Source: CAIZGX01 sp964430305 | GTDB taxonomy: Bacteria > Bacteroidota > Bacteroidia > Flavobacteriales_D > Sanyastnellaceae | DNA length: 64,000 bases | Assembly: GCA_964430305.1 (NCBI GenBank) | Contig: CAYSEX010000002.1 | Span: forward strand, 1 to 64,000 | Direction: 5' to 3' | Part shown: positions 34,300-43,705 of the stretch, in pieces | Position numbering within the stretch: position 1 is the first letter of the stretch | Layout: every line of letters begins with the position of its first letter | The notes under the pieces: generated by a model | Database searches by the model: none | What the model was told of the DNA's origin: nothing | Seen by the model: the letters and a program-made list of their open reading frames with translations, nothing else | Position numbers and translations under genes: made by a program

Positions 34300-37200
34300 T
34301 ACTTTTTAGCTAACACGCAGGTTGTCTTTTTTTCAATTTTCTCTCCATTCGATTGAAAAACCTCGAAGATGATATGGTAAATACCAATACTCAATGCTGT
34401 TGAATCATCTGATAACCCATCCCAAAAAAGAGTGCCTTGTGTTCCAATGTATTCATTTCGCATAAGTCTTCGAACACGAATTCCGCGTTCATTGTATATG
34501 GTTATATTTCCAACTGAACCCGCAGGGAAATCAGAATAAATTATTCCAAGCACGTCATCGTATCCATCATTGTCAGGCGAAAATATTTCAGTGTTTAAAG
34601 TGAATTGCGATCCTGAATTTTCTATGGAGGTATATTGAGAATTTAATGTCCCGGGGGTAGCGAACCCAATAAGATAGGATGCGCTTTGCCATGAAGTTTC
34701 GTCATCACTTGCTGCGTTGAAATTGATTCTTTCCAGAGATACACCGTCAAATGAGTTTAACAAATCAAAATGCATTTCTTCATTGTAATTCAAACCATCA
34801 ATACGAACTCCACTCGCATTCAAAAATTGAATTGTTCCCGCATCATTATTCATACTTGGTAATGATTCTAATTTGAAAATATTTTGAGATTGAGTTGAAG
34901 GATAGAATGTGATTAAGTCATTTCCGTCTTCAGTAAAAACTAAATATTGATGTGGTAGAAGAATTCTGTGAGTGTTGGAGATAATATCACTGTTTGATAC
35001 ATCACCATCCGTAAGAGAGCAATTAAAAAGATCAATGCAGTGATTTGTTGTATTCACAACCTCAACAAAATCAGAACCGTCTTCGTATGGATTAAATAAT
35101 ATTTCATTAATTACAAGATCACCAGGTAGCGGTCCAAAACCATTTCCAAAATCCACAGTAAAAACAAAAGAATTCCCAGAGCAATCGTAAACGGTATCTG
35201 TGAGTTGGTATATAGTGGAGTCATCAACACTCAGATTTGTTGTGTAAGCTATTGAGTTTTGTAAAGAATGGGATGAATTTGAAATCAACTCGTTAAAAGT
35301 ACAAGTCAAAACATTGTTGTGAAAGGTGAAATAAAGCAGTTGTGGTGAAGTGGTGTCTGGTGAATCGGAAAAAATGGAATTGATGCTGTTTGGTGTGCCT
35401 CCGCTGAATGAAACAGAAGGTCCCCAATTATTGGGGTTGAAACACGGTAGATTTGGATTAATCAATTCTAGGGACCAACCTCCATCTTGTTTTGGTGAAT
35501 CTGAGTACCATTGAATGGAATACGTGAGACTGTCCAAAATGAGGGTGTCAAGCGCTAATTCAATAAACATTCCTGAGTTGGTCAAGGTGGGAAAATTATT
35601 CAATAAGATTTTATTAGACAGACTTAGAAAGGCTAAGGCATTATCGGAATCTCCGAGTGTTATAAAGGAGTTTGGAGCAAGCAAGAATTGAAAGTCAATT
35701 GTGGCGTTATTGAAACGAACGCCTTGCAATTCAAGCGTGTGCTCGCTAACATTCCAAATTTCAACAAATTCTGCTGGAAGTCCTCCGGGAAGTGTTGGAT
35801 CTGGATCAGCTAAGATTTCGGAAAAAATAATATCTCCTATTTCTGGTGTCTTACCAACAAATAAATCAAATTGAATAGGATTTGAATTGCCCTCACAATC
35901 TTCAATGTTAGGATGAGAAATTGTATACAGTGTTTCTTGTAGAATTGAAGTGGTGAAAATTATTATTATTTCACTTGAATTAGACGGATTTGTGGAAGCT
36001 GAAAGAATACCAATGGATGAACAATTCCAAAGTGATTGGTCTACACCATTTACACTTTCGTTAAAAAGAAGTATTACTGTTGTATCATTGACTAATGATT
36101 TGGATATAAGAAGTGGAGAATTAGTGTCAGGTGTTAAATTAATAACGCTATTTATCTGGCCTGGTGTTCCTCCAATTGCATTTGTACTTGCAGTCCAATT
36201 AGATTCTGAAGAACAGTTTAATGTGGGGTTAATTAATTCCAAAGACCATCCACCATCTTCTTTGTTGGTATCATTATACCATGAGGTAGTGTAAGTGACT
36301 TGGTCAATGATTGTATTGTCTGAGTATTTTAAGGTTAAACTATCGCCTGTATTTGTAAGCGCCGTGAAAGCAGAAATTCCGATAGATTGAGGAAAGAATA
36401 TTTGATTAGATGCGTCACAAAGAATAACATAAGATTGTGGATTCAATTGGTATGATGGAAGTATTTTCTCTGTGTTTGAATTCACAAGTTTCCATCCGGC
36501 AAGGTCATAGACCACGGTATCTGCGTTGAATAGTTCAATGTATTCAGCATCTGGTAATCCATTCGAAGGTGAGGGGTCGGGGTAAATTTCATTGATAACA
36601 ACCGAGCGTTCATTCGGCACATTTATTATTGGAGGGGGTATTGGAGCTCCACAATAGATATCGTCGAAATAAAATTTATTTGCATTCGATGCTGTATAGA
36701 GGCAAGAAACTCCGAGGTATGATGTTGTACTGTAGGTGTTATCAATTACGTTTATTTCTGAAGAGAAATTTACACCACCACTAGGATCCACTTGAACTTG
36801 CCACAAACCAGCTGCATCTCTTAAGACTTGAATTCGAATTTCAAAGGCACCAGCAATTAATCCGCTGCTTCCTGCTGCAAGTTCTACAATACCTGAGGCA
36901 CCGTCATCTCTACAAAGTTTTATTGCATCTGTACTTCCTGCTTCACCTAATTTTAAAAAGTATCCCAGTCCTTGTGTTCCTGTTGTTGCGCTTGTAAAAC
37001 TTAAATCTCCATTGGAGTGCATTAAATAAATTCTACTGTGGTTATTGTCACTTCCAGCGAAGGATTGACGAACTTTAATTCGCCACTCACAATTCGAAAC
37101 GGGAGCGGTTGAATTTGGAGTAACCAGAAAAGCTTGACCAGCGAGAACGTCATTGAGTTGCAATTCTTGCATTCCATTTACGATGAATTGGCTTAATGAA

Positions 37201-37316
37201 CCAGTCCAAATTGGGTTGGTTGTGAAATCCCCATCAGTGAATTGATCTTGGACTTGCGAATTACCAAGTATGCTAAAGAAAAGCAAGTTGAAAATGAATA
37301 TTATCGGCTTTTTCAT
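34299..37316 (-). CDS. Secreted protein with three lamin-tail domains and FlgD-like C-terminus
   Basis: 1005 residues. Signal peptide 1-20 (SILGNSQVQ). An N-terminal lectin-like or laminin-G-like domain (about 25-225) is followed by three lamin-tail (LTD) domains marked by VINEIYPDPSPSNGLPDAEY, IFSEILADPDPTLPGGLP and VINEILFNPYEDGSDF, with SWSLELINP linkers and SbsA-like Ig domains between them. The C-terminus is an FlgD/CHU_C-like Ig domain (ITIYNERGIRVRRLMRN, LFWDGLSDD, IGIYHIIFEVF), used as a type B-like T9SS export signal in this phylum. Extracellular function unknown; LTD proteins often accompany secreted nucleases, but no nuclease motif is visible. It leads an operon with the deacetylase. 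Confidence 0.85.
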   Translation of the reverse strand: MKKPIIFIFNLLFFSILGNSQVQDQFTDGDFTTNPIWTGSLSQFIVNGMQELQLNDVLAGQAFLVTPNSTAPVSNCEWRIKVRQSFAGSDNNHSRIYLMHSNGDLSFTSATTGTQGLGYFLKLGEAGSTDAIKLCRDDGASGIVELAAGSSGLIAGAFEIRIQVLRDAAGLWQVQVDPSGGVNFSSEINVIDNTYSTTSYLGVSCLYTASNANKFYFDDIYCGAPIPPPIINVPNERSVVINEIYPDPSPSNGLPDAEYIELFNADTVVYDLAGWKLVNSNTEKILPSYQLNPQSYVILCDASNQIFFPQSIGISAFTALTNTGDSLTLKYSDNTIIDQVTYTTSWYNDTNKEDGGWSLELINPTLNCSSESNWTASTNAIGGTPGQINSVINLTPDTNSPLLISKSLVNDTTVILLFNESVNGVDQSLWNCSSIGILSASTNPSNSSEIIIIFTTSILQETLYTISHPNIEDCEGNSNPIQFDLFVGKTPEIGDIIFSEILADPDPTLPGGLPAEFVEIWNVSEHTLELQGVRFNNATIDFQFLLAPNSFITLGDSDNALAFLSLSNKILLNNFPTLTNSGMFIELALDTLILDSLTYSIQWYSDSPKQDGGWSLELINPNLPCFNPNNWGPSVSFSGGTPNSINSIFSDSPDTTSPQLLYFTFHNNVLTCTFNELISNSSHSLQNSIAYTTNLSVDDSTIYQLTDTVYDCSGNSFVFTVDFGNGFGPLPGDLVINEILFNPYEDGSDFVEVVNTTNHCIDLFNCSLTDGDVSNSDIISNTHRILLPHQYLVFTEDGNDLITFYPSTQSQNIFKLESLPSMNNDAGTIQFLNASGVRIDGLNYNEEMHFDLLNSFDGVSLERINFNAASDDETSWQSASYLIGFATPGTLNSQYTSIENSGSQFTLNTEIFSPDNDGYDDVLGIIYSDFPAGSVGNITIYNERGIRVRRLMRNEYIGTQGTLFWDGLSDDSTALSIGIYHIIFEVFQSNGEKIEKKTTCVLAKK

Positions 37317-37332
37317 GTCAAAAACTTACTAC

Positions 37333-37362
37333 CAAATGTAAGGCTTGTACGTATTAGTTTTG
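37333..37362. promoter_or_regulatory. Divergent -7 boxes between the lamin-tail gene and asd
   Basis: On the minus strand TACATTTG (37333-37340) lies 16 nt before the lamin-tail ATG at 37316. On the plus strand TAGTTTTG (37355-37362) lies 14 nt before the asd ATG at 37377. Both fit TAnnTTTG. The whole region is only 60 bp, so neither has room for an independent -33 region. Confidence 0.35.
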
Positions 37363-37376
37363 CGAAAACAATTTTT

Positions 37377-38372
37377 ATGCGAGTTGCTGTAGTTGGTGCC
37401 ACCGGGTTGGTAGGCCAAAAAATGTTGCAGGTATTGGCAGAACGTCAATTTCCAGTTACAGAGTTAATTCCAATTGCCTCAGAGAATAGTGAAGGTAAAC
37501 TATTGGAATGGCAAGGAAGAACGTGGACCATTTGTACCCTTCAGCAGGGCTTGGATAAGTCACCACAGCTTGCACTTTTTTCAGCCGGAGGTGAAACAAG
37601 TTTAGAGTGGGCTCCGAAATTTGCGGAAAGGGATTGTGTTGTTATAGATAATAGTTCTGCGTGGCGTATGAATGAGAATGTACCATTGGTAGTTCCCGAG
37701 ATTAATATGCATGCCATAGGATCTCAAAACAAAATCATAGCCAATCCAAATTGTAGTACCATTCAAATGGTTTTGGTATTGAAACCGCTGCATGATTTGT
37801 ACACCATAAAAAGAGTTGTGGTTTCAACATATCAAAGTGTCACTGGAACCGGCAAACTAGCTGTAGACCAACTCATGATAGAAAGAGGTGGTGCTCAATC
37901 TGAAAATCCAGCGTACGCGTATACCATTGACTTGAATTTAATTCCTCAGATAGATGTATTCCAAGACAATGGATACACCAAGGAAGAGATGAAAATGATT
38001 TTAGAGACAAAAAAAATTATGGAGTCAGATTCAATTGCAGTGACAGCAACGGCTGTTCGAGTTCCGGTTATGGGTGGACACTCAGAATCTGTGAACATTG
38101 AGTTTGAAAACAATCCAGATTTATTGCACGTAATCCATGCATTGGAATCCTTTCCTGGCGTGAAGGTATTGGATAACCCCAAATTAAATCAGTATCCCAT
38201 GCCACTTATTCATGCAGCCGAAAGTGATGCCGTGTATGTGGGTAGAATACGTAAAGATGAGAGCACTCCGAACACAATTAATTGCTGGATTGTAAGTGAT
38301 AATCTTAGAAAAGGGGCGGCTACTAATGCTATTCAAATTGCTGAACAAATGTTGAAAAAAGGATTGCTTTAA
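37377..38372 (+). CDS. asd: Aspartate-semialdehyde dehydrogenase
   Basis: 331 residues from the ATG at 37377, where the Rossmann start MRVAVVGATGLVG sits; frames upstream are not conserved. NADP-binding glycine loop, SAGGETSLEWAP, the catalytic Cys126 in ANPNCSTIQ, and the acid/base His in GGHSESVNIEF. It makes aspartate semialdehyde for lysine/diaminopimelate, threonine and methionine synthesis. It stands alone and ends with a 4-bp convergent overlap with folB. Confidence 0.97.
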   Translation: MRVAVVGATGLVGQKMLQVLAERQFPVTELIPIASENSEGKLLEWQGRTWTICTLQQGLDKSPQLALFSAGGETSLEWAPKFAERDCVVIDNSSAWRMNENVPLVVPEINMHAIGSQNKIIANPNCSTIQMVLVLKPLHDLYTIKRVVVSTYQSVTGTGKLAVDQLMIERGGAQSENPAYAYTIDLNLIPQIDVFQDNGYTKEEMKMILETKKIMESDSIAVTATAVRVPVMGGHSESVNIEFENNPDLLHVIHALESFPGVKVLDNPKLNQYPMPLIHAAESDAVYVGRIRKDESTPNTINCWIVSDNLRKGAATNAIQIAEQMLKKGLL

Positions 38373-38716
38373 CCTTCCATTTCAACACTCACATTTTCAA
38401 CTTGTCCGCCCATAGGGGCATTGATCTTCGTAACGCGAATGCCAATCAATGTGGCGAGTGGAAACTGATTTTTCATTTTTCCATGCATACGAACAAGAAC
38501 AGTTTCTATGAGTTTAGCGCGTTGCTTCATCTCTGAATAAACAATTTCTTTCACTTCAACATAATCTACTGTTTGCATTAGATCATCATTCGCCGCTGCT
38601 TGTTCAAAAGGTCCATCGATCCATACATCTACACGAAATTCTCCACCTATAATTTCTTCTTCTTTCCAACAACCATGATTGGTAAAAACGTGTATGTTAT
38701 TTAACTGAATACGCAT
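38369..38716 (-). CDS. folB: Dihydroneopterin aldolase
   Basis: 115 residues, close to the family's usual 120. FolB motifs: NHGCWKEEEIIGGEF (start loop), a VDYVEVKEIV strand and helix, KLIETVLVRM (here AKLIETVLVRM with the substrate Glu) and a KINAPMGGQVENVSVEM end. It cleaves dihydroneopterin in folate synthesis as a cytoplasmic homo-octamer. Its ATG directly abuts the gltX stop with no spacer, so the two are co-transcribed. Confidence 0.9.
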   Translation of the reverse strand: MRIQLNNIHVFTNHGCWKEEEIIGGEFRVDVWIDGPFEQAAANDDLMQTVDYVEVKEIVYSEMKQRAKLIETVLVRMHGKMKNQFPLATLIGIRVTKINAPMGGQVENVSVEMEG

Positions 38717-40240
38717 TTATCCCAACGTTTCAATGCATTTTTGTATGCGAGAAATAACAAATTCTTTACCTAATAATGCAGCTACTTGAGCAGCACCAGG
38801 TCCTGTTAATACTCCTGTAAGCGCAATGCGGAAGAGGGGCATCACTTGACCCATTCCAAGATTTTTTTCAGCTAGGAAAGATTTCATTGCGGCATCAATT
38901 GACTCCACATTGAACGTTTCCAATGATTGTAATTTCAAAGACCAATCTGATAGGATAAGACCCGACTCTTCTTTTTTCCATTTTTTGGAAACAGCATCTT
39001 CATCATATGATTTTGGTTCTTCGAATAGGTAGACGCCCTCGAGTAAGTCAAGCGGAAAAACAGCTCTTTCAAGCATGAGTTCAACAACACCTTCCAAGTA
39101 TTCTACACATACATCGTAACCTCTTTCCTTCGCTGTTGGAAGAATCATCTCTGCTAAGGTTTTGCGAGGCATGTTTCGCAAGTATTGTTGATTGAACCAT
39201 TTCGTTTTTTCGGGGTCGAATTTAGAGCCTGATTTTCCAATGCGTTCCAATGAAAACGTTTCAATCATTTCTTCCAAAGTGAAAATTTCTTGGTTGTTAC
39301 TTGGGGCCCAACCTAGCAATAAAAGCATATTTAGAAATGCTTTTGGGAGATATCCTTTTTCGCGATAGCCACTTGAAATATTACCGGTTTCAGGATCTTT
39401 CCATTCCAATGGGAATACGGGGAACCCTAGTCGATCGCCATCACGTTTGCTTAATTTTCCATTTCCATCGGGCTTCAGTATTAATGGCAAATGGGCAAAT
39501 AAAGGTGCCTCCCATTCAAATGCTCTATACATCATTACGTGCAAAGGAGCAGAAGGTAACCACTCTTCACCTCGAATAACGTGAGTTATTGACATGGTAT
39601 GGTCGTCTACAATATTGGCTAAATGATAGGTGGGCATGCCATCTGATTTGTAAAGGACCTTATCATCAAGCTCATTGGTAGAGAAAACTACCCACCCACG
39701 TATGATATCTTGAAAGCGAACTTCTTCGTTTCTTGGCATTTTAAATCGAATTACAAAAGGGTCGCCCTGTTGTATTCTTGACTCAACCTCATCTGCTGGA
39801 AGCGTTAATGAGTTTTTCATGGTCATACGGGAAATGCTATTGTATTGCCAATTGGGCATTTTTGCGGCCTCTGCTTGCTTTCGAATGGTATCTAATTCCT
39901 CTGGAGTATCAAAAGCATAATATGCCCATCCTTTGTTTACCAATTCTAGAGCATAATCTTTATACATGGGCTTGCGCTCACTTTGACGGTAGGGTGCACA
40001 ATTTCCTCCATATCCAACTCCTTCATTCGGTTCAATGCCGCACCACTTTAAAGCTTCTATAATATAATCTTCAGCTCCAGGAACATACCTTGTTTGATCA
40101 GTATCTTCTATACGCAACAAAAAATCGCCACCATGCTTTTTAGCGAAGAGATAATTGTATAATGCAGTTCTCACCCCTCCCATATGCAATGGGCCAGTTG
40201 GACTTGGTGCGAAACGAACGCGGACTTTTGAAGTATTCAT
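38717..40240 (-). CDS. gltX: Glutamate-tRNA ligase
   Basis: 507 residues. Class Ic synthetase: HIGH-equivalent PLHMGG in RFAPSPTGPLHMGGVRTALYN, the KMSKS-equivalent KLSKRDGD, and the catalytic fold with VIRGEEWLPSAPLH. The C-terminal helical anticodon-binding domain spans about 340-507. It charges tRNA-Glu; whether it is discriminating cannot be judged here. A -7 box TACCTTTG lies at 40259-40266, 18 nt before the start. Confidence 0.97.
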   Translation of the reverse strand: MNTSKVRVRFAPSPTGPLHMGGVRTALYNYLFAKKHGGDFLLRIEDTDQTRYVPGAEDYIIEALKWCGIEPNEGVGYGGNCAPYRQSERKPMYKDYALELVNKGWAYYAFDTPEELDTIRKQAEAAKMPNWQYNSISRMTMKNSLTLPADEVESRIQQGDPFVIRFKMPRNEEVRFQDIIRGWVVFSTNELDDKVLYKSDGMPTYHLANIVDDHTMSITHVIRGEEWLPSAPLHVMMYRAFEWEAPLFAHLPLILKPDGNGKLSKRDGDRLGFPVFPLEWKDPETGNISSGYREKGYLPKAFLNMLLLLGWAPSNNQEIFTLEEMIETFSLERIGKSGSKFDPEKTKWFNQQYLRNMPRKTLAEMILPTAKERGYDVCVEYLEGVVELMLERAVFPLDLLEGVYLFEEPKSYDEDAVSKKWKKEESGLILSDWSLKLQSLETFNVESIDAAMKSFLAEKNLGMGQVMPLFRIALTGVLTGPGAAQVAALLGKEFVISRIQKCIETLG

Positions 40241-40258
40241 AGTTATTTGACGGTTGGC

Positions 40259-40266
40259 AAAGGTAA
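40259..40266 (-). promoter_or_regulatory. -7 box (TACCTTTG) of gltX-folB
   Basis: Reading leftward, TACCTTTG fits TAnnTTTG and is placed to give a leader of roughly 10-12 nt for gltX. It lies in the 38-bp gap after mfd. Confidence 0.4.
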
Positions 40267-40278
40267 TACGGATTCGAA

Positions 40279-43200
40279 TTAACTCAATTTAGATCCATTT
40301 TTGAGTGCGGTTAATAGTTGATGGGCTCGAGTTAATTTGGTCACTTCAGAAAATGAAATACGCAACGTTTCCTCTTTTTCATACATTTTACCTGCATGTG
40401 GATTGAGCTTAATGAATTCCAAAATGCGAGTAAATGATTCCGATTGATAAAACGGTGAGTCTTGTTTGGAGATGAAATAGCCTATCATTTTCCCACTTTT
40501 CAGAACTAATTTTTCCATACCAATTTCACTTGCCACCCAGCGCAACCTCATGGTATCTATAAGTTGATTAACTTGATGCGGAATATCTCCAAAGCGATCT
40601 TCAAGTGAGGCCTTGAATTGTATTATTTCTTCTTCATTTTCCAATTCATCAAGCGTTTTGTACAAATTAATTCGTTCGGATATATTACCAACGTACTCAT
40701 CTGGAATGAGTAATTCAAAATCGGTTTCGAGTATGGTTTCCTTGACGAATGATGCGTTTTTCTTCATTTCTTCATCTGCTAACTCTTTGAAATGTTCTTG
40801 TTTCAATTCTGAAATAGCTTCGTCAAGAATTTTCTGATAGGTTTCGAATCCGAGGTCGTTGATAAACCCACTTTGTTCTCCACCCAATAAATTTCCCGCA
40901 CCGCGAATATCCAAATCGCGCATGGCAATATGCATTCCTGAACCTAGATCTGAAAATTGTTCTATGGCGGTTAGACGTTTTCGTGCATCATCTGTCATGT
41001 GCAGAACACTAGGTACCAGTAAATAACAAAATGCTTGTTTGTTGTTTCTCCCCACGCGTCCTCTAAGTTGATGAATATCACTCATTCCAAAATTCTGAGC
41101 ATCATTGATGATAATGGTGTTAGCATTTGTAATGTCTATTCCACTTTCTACAATAGCGGTACTTACTAAGACATCAAATTCTCCCTCTATGAATCCGGTC
41201 ATGACTTCTTCCAATTTTTCCCCACTCAACTGACCATGAGCAAAACCAATGCGTACATCGGGGCACACGCGTTGAATTAATCCAGCCATCTCAGGCAAAT
41301 TTTGAACGCGATTATGAACAAAGAAAACCTGTCCGCCCCGCTGTACCTCATAACTCACGGCATCACGAATAATTTCTTCATTGAAAGAAAGTAGTTCGGT
41401 CCGAACGGGTATTCGGTTTGGTGGTGGAGTTTGAATGATGCTCAAATCGCGGGCACCCATTAATGAGAATTGTAGTGTTCTAGGTATGGGTGTAGCAGTT
41501 AATGTGAGAGTGTCAATATTGGCTCGAAACGTTTTTAATTTATCCTTTGCAGCAACACCGAATTTTTGCTCCTCATCAATTATCATGAGACCTAAATCAT
41601 TAAACTCTACTTTTTTGCTCAAAATGGCATGTGTGCCTATTAGAATATCAACCTTTCCATTTTTCACTAATTCTAAAGTGGAAGCCTGTTCTTTCGGTGA
41701 CTTGAACCGATTAATGTAATCGATACGTATTGGGAAGTCTTTTAATCTATTCTTGAAACTCTTGTAGTGTTGAATAGATAAAATAGTTGTTGGCACAAGC
41801 ACGGCAACCTGCTTTCCTTCACTGGCAGATTTGCATGCTGCACGAATGGCAATTTCTGTTTTTCCAAATCCTACATCACCACAAACCAACCGATCCATGG
41901 GTGATGGAGATTCCATATCCTCTTTCACGGCTTTTGTAGCTTTCAATTGATCGGGGGTGTCTTCGTACATAAAAGATGCTTCAAGCTCTGTTTGTATGTA
42001 TCCGTCGGGTTGAAAAGCATGTCCTTTTGTGGCTTTTCGTTTTGCATACAATTGAATGAGGTCAAAGGCAATTTCTTTGACTTTATTCTTGGTTTTTCTT
42101 TTTAAGTTTTGCCATGCATTGCTTCCCAATTTATCCATACTTGGAACCGCACCTTCTTTTCCACTGTATTTACTAATTCGGTGAAGTGAATGAATACTTA
42201 CATAGAGAATATCTCCTCCTTTGTATGTCAATCGAATGGCCTCTTGTTCTTTTCCATTTACATCAATTTTTTGCAATCCACTGAATTGCCCAACACCATG
42301 ATCAATATGCACTACATAATCTCCTGGTTGTAACGCAAGAATTTCTTTTAGAGTTAAAGCTTCTTTATTTTTTGAAAATCCTTCCTTCAGTTTGAAGCGA
42401 TGATAACGCTGGAAAATCTGATGGTCTGTGTACACTCCTATCTTTTTCCGGTTGTCTATAAATCCAGAACTTATCTCGAGTAATTGTGCTTCATAATTTT
42501 GAATGAATTGTTTATCATTGAATATCTGCTCTACACGTTCAAGCTGTTTCGTTTGCCCTGCAACTAAATATATTTTATAACCTTGGGTTCTGAGGTTCTC
42601 AAAGTGTTGAAAGAGTAACTCGAAATTTTTATTAAAACTGGGTTGTGGTGTCAAATCAAACTCAATAACCGATTCAATGAAATGTCTTGCGCCACCAAAT
42701 TCAATGACCCTTTTGGCCTTTAGACCCTGATAAATAGTATGCTTGGTACAGAATAATTCGTGAGGAGGGGTATGTTGAAGTTCAGGTCGCAGTCGTTCAA
42801 ACCGAACCTCGGCTTTTTCGAATTCAACATCTAATTTCTTTAAAAGTAAATCTGTGTTTTCAACCCAAATTAGAGTGTCGTCATTCATGAAATCCAAAAG
42901 AGAAACGCGTGTTTCTTCCAAATGAATTTTTTTTGTATTCGGCACAACAACAGCTTTAGTCATTTTCGCAACTGATAGCTGTGTTGTTGGATCGAATTTC
43001 CGAATGCTCTCAATTTCGGTATCGAAGAACTCAATGCGAAAAGGAAATTCAAAACTATATGAGTAGACATCTAAAATTCCACCACGGATAGCGTATTGAC
43101 CGGGTTCAAAAACATAATCTACCTTTTCGAATTCGATTTCTTGAAACAGTTCATCGAGTTGATCCATGTTATAATTCGAGCCAACCTCGAAAAGAATGGT

Positions 43201-43629
43201 TTTGGATTGTAGTTCCTTTCGAGCAATGACTTTTTCAAAAAGAGCTTCGGCGTAGGTAATGGTAATGAGTGGTTTTGTAGCCTGCTCAATTTTTTTCAAC
43301 ACTTCCGTTCGAGTGGCAATATTCGCATTTTCTGTTTGTTCCACTTCGTATGCTATGCGCGCCGTTCTTGGAAAGAAGAGCAATGGAGAATTCGAATCAT
43401 CTTGTGAAATAGACAAAAAGCTCTGTAGGTCATTCATGAAGTAGGCTGCACGCTCCTTGTCTTCGCATACGACAAGTATATTTTGTTTCTGAAAATCGAA
43501 ATGTGCCGCACAAAGACCTGCAGTTGACGAACCCGTTAACCCTTTCAAAAATAGCTTTGAAAATGTCAGTAGTTCGGTTTGAATAAGTTCAGAATCGGTT
43601 CTCCAATGAGTATGAAATGGTGCGGCCAT
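40279..43629 (-). CDS. mfd: Transcription-repair coupling factor
   Basis: 1116 residues with Mfd architecture: an N-terminal UvrB-like (UvrA-binding) region to about 330, an RNA polymerase interaction domain (about 435-500, LQPGDYVVHIDHGVGQF), then the RecG-like translocase with GDVGFGKTEIA Walker A, IIDEEQKFG (DEEQ box), LTATPIPRTLQFS, VQNLP and QLRGRVGRNNKQAFCYL, and the C-terminal TRCF domain. It removes stalled RNA polymerase at lesions and recruits UvrA. Slightly shorter than the E. coli protein, as in other Bacteroidota. A -7 box TACTTTTG sits at 43671-43678. Confidence 0.97.
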   Translation of the reverse strand: MAAPFHTHWRTDSELIQTELLTFSKLFLKGLTGSSTAGLCAAHFDFQKQNILVVCEDKERAAYFMNDLQSFLSISQDDSNSPLLFFPRTARIAYEVEQTENANIATRTEVLKKIEQATKPLITITYAEALFEKVIARKELQSKTILFEVGSNYNMDQLDELFQEIEFEKVDYVFEPGQYAIRGGILDVYSYSFEFPFRIEFFDTEIESIRKFDPTTQLSVAKMTKAVVVPNTKKIHLEETRVSLLDFMNDDTLIWVENTDLLLKKLDVEFEKAEVRFERLRPELQHTPPHELFCTKHTIYQGLKAKRVIEFGGARHFIESVIEFDLTPQPSFNKNFELLFQHFENLRTQGYKIYLVAGQTKQLERVEQIFNDKQFIQNYEAQLLEISSGFIDNRKKIGVYTDHQIFQRYHRFKLKEGFSKNKEALTLKEILALQPGDYVVHIDHGVGQFSGLQKIDVNGKEQEAIRLTYKGGDILYVSIHSLHRISKYSGKEGAVPSMDKLGSNAWQNLKRKTKNKVKEIAFDLIQLYAKRKATKGHAFQPDGYIQTELEASFMYEDTPDQLKATKAVKEDMESPSPMDRLVCGDVGFGKTEIAIRAACKSASEGKQVAVLVPTTILSIQHYKSFKNRLKDFPIRIDYINRFKSPKEQASTLELVKNGKVDILIGTHAILSKKVEFNDLGLMIIDEEQKFGVAAKDKLKTFRANIDTLTLTATPIPRTLQFSLMGARDLSIIQTPPPNRIPVRTELLSFNEEIIRDAVSYEVQRGGQVFFVHNRVQNLPEMAGLIQRVCPDVRIGFAHGQLSGEKLEEVMTGFIEGEFDVLVSTAIVESGIDITNANTIIINDAQNFGMSDIHQLRGRVGRNNKQAFCYLLVPSVLHMTDDARKRLTAIEQFSDLGSGMHIAMRDLDIRGAGNLLGGEQSGFINDLGFETYQKILDEAISELKQEHFKELADEEMKKNASFVKETILETDFELLIPDEYVGNISERINLYKTLDELENEEEIIQFKASLEDRFGDIPHQVNQLIDTMRLRWVASEIGMEKLVLKSGKMIGYFISKQDSPFYQSESFTRILEFIKLNPHAGKMYEKEETLRISFSEVTKLTRAHQLLTALKNGSKLS

Positions 43630-43670
43630 AAATGTTTTTAGCCCCGAGAATGTTTTTCCCGAGGCGAGAA

Positions 43671-43678
43671 CAAAAGTA
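43671..43678 (-). promoter_or_regulatory. -7 box (TACTTTTG) upstream of mfd
   Basis: Reading leftward, TACTTTTG fits TAnnTTTG and lies 41 nt before the mfd ATG. It is the only good match in the 76-bp gap behind the PhoR-like gene. Confidence 0.35.
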
Positions 43679-43705
43679 ATTCGCTTGACTCAGAACAAAA
43701 AAAGA

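Noticed and set aside
43643..43663. Hairpin upstream of mfd (CCCGAG twice)
   Set aside because: The two copies are in direct, not inverted, orientation, so they do not pair.
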